DNA from: Certhia americana
Lineage: Eukaryota; Chordata; Aves; Passeriformes; Certhiidae
DNA: 64,000 bases
Direction: 5' to 3'
Assembly: GCA_018697195.1 (NCBI GenBank)
Contig: CM031879.1
Span: 22,031,207 to 22,095,206 of the forward strand
The translations under genes were made by a program, and so were the position numbers. Below, piece by piece: positions 1 to 8,781 of this stretch. Positions within the stretch are counted from its first letter, which is position 1. Each line of letters begins with the position of its first letter. Under the pieces are notes generated by a model that was not told the origin of the DNA, made no database searches, and worked only from the letters and a program-made list of their open reading frames with translations.

Positions 1-185
1 AGAAAAAGCAGGAGAGCCCGGGCGCTGTTTAAGGCCAGGGATATAGTACATCTTTTGCTCCTTATCTTCGCCAGCAATTTTTAGAACTTCATGTCCGACT
101 TCCATGAGGGCTCTATCTCGCCCCTGGGAGCAGGCCCCTGCGAAGACAAAGGAGGTTTTTGAACGCGGACGCGAAGCTAATTTCC

Positions 186-645
186 ACCTTCTATGTGGGC
201 GGGTGTGGGTCTGGGGTGGGCGGGGTTGGGGTGGTGTGGGCGGGGTTTGTGTACGTGTGGGAGGGGTTTGGGGTGGTGGTAAGCGGGGGTTTGGGGTGCC
301 CCCCGCGTGGTGGTGGGGCGGGTTCTGGTGTGGTGTGGGCGGGGGTCCTGGGTTGGTGGGGCGGGGTTGGTTGGTGGGGGGCGGGGTTCGGTGTGGTGTT
401 TGGGCGGGGTTTGGGTTGGTGTGGGACGGGGGTTTGGTGGTTGGGCGGGGTTTGGGTTGGTGTGGGCGGGGTTTGGGTGGTGTGGGAGGGGGGGTTTGGG
501 TTGGTGTGGGCGGGGTTTGGGTGTGGGCGGGGTTTGGGGGGCATTGGGCGGGGTTTGGGGGGCATTGGGCGGGGTTTGGGTGGTGTGGGGCAGGGTTTGG
601 GGTGGTGTGGGGCAGGGTTCGGTGTGGTGTGGGGCGGGATGGGTC
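186..645 (+). repeat. G-rich minisatellite, period about 20-24 bp
   Basis: Diverged tandem copies of a unit close to GGGCGGGGTTTGGGTTGGTG run through this stretch. The clearest pair is two copies of a 21-bp variant beginning GCATTGGGCGGGG at 541 and 562. Almost all G lies on the + strand, in runs of three to five, so that strand has many potential G-quadruplexes and each unit carries a GGGCGGGG (Sp1/KLF-type) box. Long open frames on both strands (Gly/Val/Trp-rich on +, Pro/His/Thr-rich on -) are by-products of the repeat, not genes. The flanking 1-185 is unique sequence in which I recognise nothing. Confidence 0.9.
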
Positions 646-744
646 ATTGCCTGCGGGCCAGGGTCCGGCTGCAGCGCCTCGGTCCCTCGGGCAGCGATCG
701 GTTCCTCAGTGGCCGCAGGCGAAGAGCTGAGGCCGAGGGGTTAT
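646..744. other. CpG-rich segment between minisatellite and CR1
   Basis: About ten CpG dinucleotides occur in roughly 100 bases, far denser than in the AT-rich bulk of the window. It may be the edge of a CpG island extending left of the window, or older GC-rich DNA into which the CR1 inserted. No promoter motif other than the GC boxes of the adjacent repeat is visible. Confidence 0.5.
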
Positions 745-1692
745 TGTCTACGTGGAGACCAGTGACGAGCGATGTCCCTCCAGGGCCCGTCCTAGGCCCA
801 ACACTGTTCATCTTTATAGGCGACATGGAGATGGGATTGAGTTCACTCTCGTCAACATTGCTGATGCCAGCAAGTTGTGTGGTGCTGTCGACACCCTGGA
901 AGGAAAGGATGCCATCCAGAGGGATCTGGATAGGTTTGAGAGATTTTCCCATGTGAATCTGATGAAGTTCAGCAAGGCCAAGTGTAAGGTCCTACACCTG
1001 GTTCAGGGCAATCCCAGACATACCTACAGGCTGAGTGGAGAGGTGACCGAGAGCAGCCCTGCAGAGAAAGATCTGGGGGTAATGGCTGATGAAAAACTCA
1101 ACATGAGCCAGCAGTGTGCACTTGCAGCTCAAAAAGCCAACCATACCCTGGGCTGCATCAGAAGCAGTGTGGGCAGCAGATAGAATTGATGTGAGACCCT
1201 GCCTGTGTCACAGGTTCTCCCAGCAGGAGGAGGACATGGAACTCTTGGAGCAAGTCCAGAGGAGGGCCGTGATGTAGATAAGAGAGCTGGAGCACCTTCC
1301 TTATGAAGACATGGTTACACTTGGAAATGTTCACCCTGGAGAAGAGAAGGTTGCATGGGACTTCATAGAAACCTTCCAGTATCCAAAATATCCATTATCT
1401 CTGGGAAGCCAGAGAGGGACTCTTTTTCAGGAACTGTAGTGACACTGAAGTGTGTAGGATAATGAGTAATGGGTAAAAAATGAAAGAGGGGAAATTTAAG
1501 ATAGTTATTAGGAAGAAATTCTTTACTGTGAGTGTGGTGAGATACTGGAATAGGTCGCCCAGGTTGATATCTCAACCCTGGCAGTGTTCCTGGTCAGGCC
1601 AGGTATGGCCTTGAGCAACCTGGTCTAGTGGAAGGTGTCCCTGCCCATTGCAGGACAGGCTGGGATTAGACAGTCTTTAAGATCCCTTGCTT
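745..1692 (+). mobile_element. CR1 LINE, 5'-truncated copy with 3' UTR
   Basis: The sequence can be read as the second half of a CR1 non-LTR retrotransposon. It starts in the reverse-transcriptase region (translated [19 protein letters not shown] at 753 onward) and passes the conserved DAIQRDLDR and [10 protein letters not shown] blocks. It continues through the degraded C-terminal part (1200-1560) and ends in the typical CR1 tail 'ttgagcaacctggtctagtg' (from 1613) and a diverged 'gtctttaagatccctt'. Truncation at the 5' end is normal for CR1. The last ATTCTATG-type octamers are missing, so the 3' tip is eroded or was replaced by the next element. It starts right beside the CpG-rich minisatellite flank and ends close to an LTR remnant. 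The assignment rests on recognition of the family, not on a database search. Confidence 0.9.
753..1183 (+). pseudogene. CR1 ORF2 reverse-transcriptase remnant, inactive
   Basis: This is part of the CR1 ORF2p reverse-transcriptase domain, which in intact elements copies CR1 RNA into DNA at a nicked chromosomal target. The PxGPVLGPxLF motif at 777-810 is in one frame. A frameshift near 820-835 moves the reading to a second frame, which runs from about 830 ([15 protein letters not shown]) to a TAG at 1181. The catalytic FADD box is changed to IADA: the second aspartate is a GCC alanine codon at 866-868. With the 5' truncation, frameshift, stop and lost catalytic residue it cannot make an active enzyme. 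The 143-codon open frame from 752 is what remains of the domain and is very unlikely to be a gene. Confidence 0.85.
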
Positions 1693-1717
1693 GTATGAGA
1701 GCCATAATAATCCTCCC

Positions 1718-2150
1718 TTGCTCTCCTGTGGGCTGCTGGTGTGAGGTGGGCAGGAAGGAGGCCTGACTGCTGCCCTTCCACACAGCCACCAAGTCCCACA
1801 CAGCTGCTTGCTCATTTCAAGTTAGTGGGATGGGGGAAGGAATGGGAATGATAAAAGCTGGAAAACTGTTGGGTTAAGATAAATACAGTTTAATAGGAAA
1901 AGCAAAAGTTGTGCACACAAGCAAAGCAAAACAAGGAATTAAGTCACTGCTTCCTACGGACAGGCAGGTGTTCTCCAGGAGAACAGAACCCCATCACATT
2001 TCAACAGTGGGATGTCAAAGGCCATCACTCTAAACAATCCTCCCTTTCTCCTTCTGCCTGCTTTATGTACAGAGCATGATGTCATATGGTATAGAATAAA
2101 CCTTTAGTCAGTTTGGGTCACCTGTCCCAGCTGTGTCTCCTCCCAACCTC
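1718..2150 (-). mobile_element. Partial avian endogenous-retrovirus LTR, antisense
   Basis: The block with 'gggttaagataaatacagtt' (1872-1891) and 'aggcaggtgttctccagga' (1962), through 'catgatgtcatatgg' (2075) and 'cagtttgggtcacctgtcc' (2110), matches my memory of an LTR family dispersed in bird, especially songbird, genomes. Read on the minus strand it has promoter order: an ATF/CREB-like TGACATCA (complement of 2077-2084) followed by a decayed TATA-like ACATAAAG (complement of about 2061-2068). Neither LTR terminus nor any target duplication could be placed, and no gag, pol or env sequence flanks it. It is probably a truncated solo LTR lying just downstream of the CR1. Confidence 0.6.
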
Positions 2151-3209
2151 CCAGATTAGATTGTCCATGTCACTAATTCAACTTCCTTTTATTTCAGTAA
2201 AAGAGACAAATTGGCAAGAGGTCCAAACTAGGACTTGGTATCCAGCCCATGGTTTAATTCCTGCAGGGAATACAAGTCCTGGAAAGAAGAATGATACTGT
2301 TTATTCTCCTAGCATGCCAGTTGTTTTCTTGCACACTATAGCCACCTCAACCTCAGGGAAAGCAAAATTAAAATTTTTTAGGCAAATTAGCCAGAAAAAA
2401 AGACAGGGGAAAAAAAAAGGTGCTCTTTGGCATCTCTGAAGGTACGTACCTACACCAAAGTAGTCTCTGAAGAATTTGTCTAATGCCTCAGCCTTTTTCA
2501 GAAACATGACAAGAGACATCAGGGAACAAAATGCTTTTAGAGTTGAGCATTACATAATTCTTATCCTCTTAAGTTTTTATTATAAGAAGGTTAACAACTG
2601 CCACTAATGGTTATACCAGGACTGCAGTAATTATTCTACATTGCATGGAAGAGGCTAAAGGGTTTTTGGAGGGGGGTAGGTGACATTTTTCTTTTCATAC
2701 TTATCTTTGTGTAAAGAGACATTCTCAAAGGCCAGGAACATGAGATCATGGGGATACAAGGATGTAGGATGAAATCTTAAAATACTTGCAGGACATTGCC
2801 ATAATACCTGATGCCAAGGATCTCTGATCCATCTGTTTATATTGAGTGTCCCTGAAAACCAGAGAAGGGTTTTTTTAAAAATTATTTTTATTTTATAAAG
2901 GAGGATTAAAATCCAAAGAGTAAGGCCAGACTCCTGAAGACTGGTGGCCAAGCTTTGCTAAACCAGGTGCTTAAAAACAGTTAGCACCTTCAGTATAAAG
3001 GAACTCCGAAAAGAAAATTCCTGGCTTCATCTAGTCTTAGACTCTTCCTGAAGGCAGGTGGCTCGGCCCTTCTCACTGCCCTAAGGTTCACTCTTCTGTT
3101 TGAAGCCACTGCTCTTATTCTCTTCTTACTAAACACCCACACACACAGAGAGAGGAAATGGCGAACGCTAATGTAAACCCACATCTTTTGGAGGGAGGAA
3201 AAAAAATAT
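2151..3209. other. Unassigned unique sequence
   Basis: There is no recognisable gene or repeat. An A-rich stretch lies at about 2393-2420 and a short G-run at 2668-2680. Open frames here are short and have no family features. Confidence 0.6.
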
Positions 3210-3213
3210 ATTG

Positions 3214-3233
3214 CCTCACGGGGAGCCGTGAGG
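3214..3233. repeat. Perfect 8-bp inverted repeat (hairpin)
   Basis: CCTCACGG (3214-3221) and CCGTGAGG (3226-3233) are exact complements around the loop GGAG. The hairpin directly follows an A-rich purine tract at the left edge of the CpG-rich module. Confidence 0.85.
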
Positions 3234-3332
3234 ATCAAGGTTTGTCACGCCGAGTTACATCCTGAGAGCACGATTTCTGTGATGCTGTGTGAGCTGTGTG
3301 CCGAGGGAAGGAGCTGTGGCTGTGCCCTGTGC

Positions 3333-3347
3333 CCAGCAGGGGGCGCC
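3333..3347 (+). promoter_or_regulatory. Candidate CTCF binding site
   Basis: CCAGCAGGGGGCGCC matches every position of the vertebrate CTCF core consensus CCASYAGRKGGCRSY. It sits in GC-rich, CpG-dense DNA. CTCF blocks loop extrusion and its motif is often carried by retroelements. Occupancy cannot be told from sequence, and CpG methylation could prevent binding. Confidence 0.65.
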
Positions 3348-3401
3348 CCGCGCCGCTGCCCGTGCGCTGTGTGAGGGGAGCGGCCGGCGCCCGGCCGCGG
3401 C

Positions 3402-3600
3402 CTCCGTCACACAGAAATACAGAATACAGAAATACAGAAATATTCTCCGTCACACAGAAATACAGAATACAGAAATACAGAAATATTCTCCGTCACACAG
3501 AAATACAGAAATACATCCTACAGAAATATTCTCCGTCACACAGAAATACAGAATACAGAAATACATCCTACAGAAATATTCTCCGTCACACAGAAATACA
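3402..3600 (+). repeat. Tandem array, 43-bp spacing, just under five copies
   Basis: The phrase CTCCGTCACACAGAAATACAG starts at 3402, 3445, 3488, 3531 and 3581, giving spacings of 43, 43, 43 and 50 bp. Inside each unit the shorter phrase AGAAATAC is itself repeated, so the array is hierarchical. Because 43 is not a multiple of three and the unit lacks stops in most frames, the array creates two overlapping open frames (128 and 137 codons) that I regard as artefacts. Confidence 0.95.
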
Positions 3601-3621
3601 GCGTCTGCCAGAGAACGGCCC

Positions 3622-3627
3622 AATAAA
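3622..3627 (+). promoter_or_regulatory. Poly(A) signal AATAAA of LTR-like module
   Basis: AATAAA is followed by GATTACTGCC and a pyrimidine-rich stretch, the arrangement of an LTR R region. It is meaningful only if the module is really an LTR. Confidence 0.35.
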
Positions 3628-3704
3628 GATTACTGCCTTTCTCCAGTCCGTACAGAGCGACCCTACTGTGACTAACTCGGACACGGACATTTCGCAGGTT
3701 CACA

Positions 3705-4978
3705 CTTGAATTAGACCAGACGCATTTTATTTCTGCTGATCGTGTAACATTGGCAACATTTGGGATCAGAAAATAGCTAGTAACCCTTTGTCAGTTCCTT
3801 CCCTTCAACTGCTGCTGAGCTGCCCTTGGGGACATGCTAAGTAATAACAATGCCCATTAAGCTCTCAGTTGAGACAGAAATACCCTTTTTAAAAAAATCT
3901 TCCTTTTCTGTCACATTGTTTAGATATAGCTTACTTGCTAATTACACTTGCTCCTGTAATTAAAATCAGTTTATTTCTGCAATTGATTCTGCATATGTTA
4001 AGGTTGCTATGGCAAGTGATTGCTCTATGTTATGCTTTCTGCAGAATATGTGACCAGCTAATCATGCCCTGTAGTGTCTGCACACTTTCTGGCCTCCTTA
4101 AAGTCTGCCAGGGCAGGAAGGAAACCCTGCAATGGTAAGTTGTAAGATGTGTGTGCAAGCAGTTGTGTGCAAAACTCTTACCTGGCCTAAGGCTGGCAGA
4201 ATGGCTGAGTAAATGCTCTGTTGCTATTCACTGTATGTTGCTTATCAGTTTCACATCTCCTAAACCATGCTAGCTGCTGGTGGCTATGCGTTCCTTAGTT
4301 ACTCAGAATTTGCCAGGCTTTATCGAGCCAGCCATGCTGAAGGGTGAAATGGCTTTGTGATGCTCTCATGAGAAGAGAGGCCTGGCCACTACTGCTGTGC
4401 CTTGGCATGTCAAACCACACGTCTGTCAGATCAGATGGAGAAAAGTTGAAGACTTACTTCTCCAGCTTCCTTGGAAGCTGAAAATCTACTATAATCACCT
4501 GATGACTGTTGGAACAGGAGCTTTAAAGAATTTAGTATAACAAAACTCCTCAAATTAGTAACATCTGTCAGCATGCTCCACAGGAATTGCATCCCTTGGT
4601 TGCTTCTCTAGAACAAAATAACACCTGAGGCAGGGAGTAATGGAGTGGTACATACTGAAGAAGAAGAATCAGACAGTATGTACTCCACAAGAAAACTAAA
4701 CATCCCCAAATCCCATGCATTTAATTTACTTAATCTGATAGCCTTTCTAATACTTGCTGGGACTCAGAGTTTTAAATCTCTCTAATTTTCACCTCCATGT
4801 TCAGAATATCACTTCATAGAAAGAGCTTAGCCTTTAACTCATCTTTGTACTCACCCAAGCTGGCTCAACATGATTGATTATATGTTCAAGAAAAACAGAA
4901 ACATCCCTTCACCTCTGCTTTACTCCTCTGAATCTGTAGAGGCTTTAGGGCACATTATCAGCAATGCAAGGACATAGA
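3705..4978. other. Unassigned unique sequence
   Basis: This is AT-rich DNA without a recognised repeat. It contains one RFX-like motif at 4003-4016 and one exon-like segment (4045-4134) with good splice signals, described under findings. There is no identifiable gene. Confidence 0.6.
4003..4016 (+). promoter_or_regulatory. RFX X-box-like motif
   Basis: GTTGCTATGGCAAG is close to the RFX-family X-box GTTGCCATGGCAAC, with two mismatches. RFX factors control ciliary and MHC class II genes, but an isolated motif does not prove function. Confidence 0.3.
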
Positions 4979-4998
4979 TTTTTTTTTTTTTTTTTTTT
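4979..4998 (+). repeat. Poly(T) tract, 20 nt
   Basis: An uninterrupted run of 20 T. No retroposon body was recognised beside it, so it is probably a simple homopolymer. Confidence 0.9.
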
Positions 4999-7900
4999 CC
5001 TGTTAGCTGGAGAAAAGTAGCAAGATCTCACTCATCTCATGCCTGGCTAGATGCAGTAAAGCTGAGATGTGTTTCATGTATATTATTGTATCAAATGACA
5101 GGGGTTTGCAATGAAAACAGCTGGAAAACACCCTAGAAAGTTAACAGTCTGAAAAGGGTTGGTAGACTGTCAATGTGTTACAATGCATTAGAAACAAATC
5201 TATAGCATGAGGTTTCAAAGTACTTTTTATTTATCTTTAGAAATTCATTAACAAGCACCTGATCTAAATTTTGTTATGATAGCAACTGCTGCTATGGGAA
5301 ACATTAAAAAAAATAAATTACTTGAAGTGCTCCTTTATGAGAAAGTGCATATTTTCCCTAGCAATTTTGCTAAAATATGCAAAATACCATAGCAATCTTA
5401 ATGAGAATATCCCTACTTAATGTGTTAGGATAAAAAATAACTTTGCATGTTTCTGTTGGCAGGAAAACACACTCTTTTCAATTTTCCTCCTTTTTTTTAC
5501 TGAAGAAACTGATAACAGCTGTAGAAGTTCAGTACCATTATCCTCTTAGCTAATAATTTTAGGGGATGTTATGAACTATTTGTAGAAAAAATGCCATTGG
5601 TAATGGGTCATGTACCTACTACAGAATAACAGAGCAAATGGATTCTTGTTTTCTTTATGCTCTAAGAAGAGCATAAAGACAATTCTGTTGAACATAGAAT
5701 AAATAATAAGCTTCAAGTAACTGACATTTACTAGTATGTCACAGAATCATTTTTACACTCCCAGATGAAATTGCATTTGCTAAATTGCTTTCATGAAGCA
5801 GGCTTTTCCTTCTGATAGATTCCCTACTTCTCAAAGTATAATTTGTCTTCCTGTAAAAGCACTGATCCTAATCTTTAGTCTGTGTTAAGATGACTAGATC
5901 TTCCAGTTTTAATTATACAGTCCTTTATCTTAATACTATGGAGAGGTTCCCATTTGACCCCATTCCACTTCTTGTTTCATATGCTCTGTGGCACATAATC
6001 ACCATGTAAAAGGAATAGCGCGTGGTCAAAGGGCTCTGTTCAGAGGTGACTTACATGTTGCCTGCTGCCAGATGTAATGTAGATTGCACTAAAAAATCAA
6101 TATATTTCTGCTTTGTAATTTATATAGCATCATCATTTTTTGAAGTAGGTTATCCATTGTACCATAGAGCAGTCTTTTGGCACCAGGACCTTTAAACCAA
6201 TTACAGAAGTGGAGAAAGACTATACTGCAGATTTTGTCCTGCCCAGAAGTGGTGTTGGAATCCTTTTTGGAAACACCAATGATAAATGATCAACAGGAGA
6301 AGACAAATGGAACTACCTGCTTTCCTTTCCTAGGAACTGTGTTTTTTCTGATAAAAGGCAGCAGGAGGCTATTTTTCTTACCAATAGGCTATGCTGTGAA
6401 AAGCAAACCTTGAAGCACAAGAAACAGAATTGCACCAACAGAATGAAGAGAGGTGGCACACGAGGATGGCAGATGCTATTCTTTCTTCACAGCCTTGAAG
6501 CAGGCTGTCTGTTTTGTCATTATTTCTAGCCTAGAATTTTGAAAGCTACTGCTTCAACTGGGTATTTTCTCTTATTGCTCCAGGATCTCCTTGGTAATTA
6601 CAGCTGGCATCCTTGTTCACTGTGAGAGTATGTGCTTGTACTTTAGGCACTCTCTTCATGTCCTCTGGTTCATGTTTCTGCTGGCAATTGAGATACCTTC
6701 TAGAGATGAGTCTTTTTAGCTGCTATTGTTCAGATAATGAGGTTGGTTAACGTATGGGGAGAAAAAACAGCTTCAGTGAGGTATTTTGAGTTTTACTTAG
6801 GACCTTGCTTGTCCCAGCTGTGCTAGGTCATGATTCACTCAGGTGGGCTGCTGACAGCAATGGCAGGCTCAGCACTGAGGCTTTTGGTGTGAAGATAACT
6901 CTATATGCTGCACCCTGGAAGCTGTGCTGCAGCCAGCACAGGGGTATCTGGAGAGGAAGGAGGAATTCTGATTACAGAGATTAATACATGTAAGAGCAAG
7001 TGACAGCAGGAGAAAGCCTTTTGGTTGGATTTCTGCTTGGATAGTTGGTCTAAATTGGGGAACACCTTTGTAAATAAGCAAAAAAGAAAAGCCAGGGCTT
7101 TGGATCATGACAAGATGGAATTTTTAACTTCTTGTTTTAAGAAATTTTGTTATCGATAAAGCTTTTTGCTTGAGGCAGATCAGCTTCATAGCAAGTTGCA
7201 CAGTGCTTAGGGTATTTCCCCCTTTTAATTGAAGAAAACAAATTGTTCTTAGATTACCATGATCACATATTCAAGGCCTAATTGTGACTCTGGGATGATG
7301 GATAGCACAGAAACTCAGTGAAATTTCTGGGCTTTTTGAATTGGAACATCTAATGCCTGACCTGAAAGTACTAGTTAGTTCTGCAGCTCTATAGTGCTGT
7401 AATGTCTGAGGGGGGCAATGATAAAAGGCTATGAGAAATGTCCTTCTGTTGGAATCTTACCTGCTTGCCTGGCTCTGGTGTAGAAGGGTTACCATCACTT
7501 GAGAGAAGAGCAGTGTCTCGGAGAGCACAATGCTAACCACTGGCAGCTTCTGCCTTTCCATTATCATCCGCTTTGTTATTGCATTATTGATCAATGCTGT
7601 TGAAAGCCAGCCATGCTGGTAATTTTTATCTTATGTTCTTACTGAAAAACACTTAATATATCAGCCACAGGTAATTGAATAGCAAGAGGAATGAGTGAAA
7701 TACCATTCATAAGCACTCCCTGTATAGCCACTGACAAAAATATATGTCACTGAATACTGAACCCTTCCTGAAGGCATAGAATTTCTAAATATAATGCTTT
7801 ATAAAATATTTTACTCAATTTCTGCTGGGTATGGTGCGGCTATTAATGTTCTGGAGAGTCACGTGCTTCATTTATTGTAGAGACTAAAAGTATTCTTTCC

Positions 7901-8755
7901 ATTTAATTAAGTATTACCATGCCTCAGAATGATTAGTTGTAAATACTGGTATAATGGTAAATGGTAAATATTATTCTAATCATGTACTAAATCTGAAATT
8001 TGAACAACATAGATGTTCCCTGAAACAGCAGTGGTGGAACTATAAAGACAAATTAGCTAATTATTAAATACTGGTATTGCTGTGACTCCAGAAGGCATCA
8101 GTCAATATAAGGGCCTCATTATGGTAAATGCTCTACACAGGTATATGAAGAGAGAGAAAAAGTTCTGGCTACAAGTACTTTCCAAAGTGAATAGTCAAGA
8201 GAAGGTGCAGAGGGAAGAAGGTATTAATGTCTCCATTTTGAAGTCTTTTAATAACATGCCTTAATCTTTGTTCAGCCCAGAAGTGGTTAAACAGACTGCA
8301 TGATCATTAAAGCTCCCTTCCACCTGAATATAATCGATTCTGTTTTATTCTACAATATTTTACAGACAGAATGCAAAGAAAACTAATTTGCCTAGGGCTG
8401 CTGTGTTCCACCAGTTGAAAAGAAAATCAGATTTCTGAACTATGTTCTAGGCAATTTTTAATAGTTTATTTTACAACACCCTTTTGGTCTTTGAGGAAGG
8501 CTCCCCTGCTTCCTCCTCAGCATGTAATTTGATACAGAATATATAAGATCATTCCCCCTCCTGCCCCTTCTCATGTCCTTTCCAGAGACTTAGTACTTTG
8601 CTAATCACCTTCATTCTCTTTCAGCCTCAGAAAGAGAAGTTCCAGAGTGGAATATGGATGTAATATGTAATACGAATTTGTGACATAAGTAACTACTATC
8701 ATCTGCCTCACCTACTTGTCTGACTTTAAATAATTAAACAAACAAACAGATTTTT
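4999..8755. other. AT-rich unassigned sequence
   Basis: I see no gene and no known repeat. A 12-bp inverted repeat lies at 5652-5679. The half X-box CCATAGCAA occurs at 5387-5395. An open stretch near 6155-6280 has no convincing splice donor. Confidence 0.6.
5652..5679. repeat. Inverted repeat, 12-bp arms, 4-nt loop
   Basis: TCTTTATGCTCT (5652-5663) is an exact reverse complement of AGAGCATAAAGA (5668-5679), with AAGA as the loop. Confidence 0.9.
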
Positions 8756-8781
8756 TTTAGATCACATGCATGTGATCTAAA
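8756..8781. repeat. Perfect 26-bp palindrome
   Basis: Centred on CATGCATG, the sequence TTTAGATCACATG (8756-8768) is immediately followed by its exact reverse complement, with no loop. A run of T adjoins it on the left. Confidence 0.95.

Larger units (their letters stand above)
3210..3704 (+). mobile_element. CpG-rich, LTR-like module (tentative)
   Basis: This island is much richer in CpG than its surroundings. From 3288 it starts TGTGAGCTG and at 3704 it ends CAGGTTCACA. These are imperfect inverted termini with the TG...CA ends of retroviral LTRs, and the span of 417 bp is a normal LTR length. A poly(A) signal AATAAA lies at 3622-3627, about 80 bp from the 3' end, as expected for an R/U5 region. 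Between lie a CTCF-type motif and a tandem array. Against it: I find no target-site duplication, no clear TATA box and no internal retroviral sequence. It could instead be a small CpG island with a tandem repeat. Confidence 0.4.

Noticed and set aside
104..956. Long open frames (124-265 codons) on both strands at the window start
   Set aside because: They are produced by the G-rich minisatellite, which lacks stops in several frames. Products are low-complexity Gly/Val/Trp or Pro/His/Thr strings. The ends of the + frames only run into the CR1.
3289..3709. Two overlapping open frames of 128 and 137 codons
   Set aside because: Created by the stop-poor tandem array with 43-bp spacing, read in shifted frames. 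No domain and no initiation context of note.
6155..6280. Open stretch translating to a protein-like string ending at a TGA
   Set aside because: No polypyrimidine acceptor or good donor. It is in a different frame from the only ATG-started open frame there and no family is recognised.
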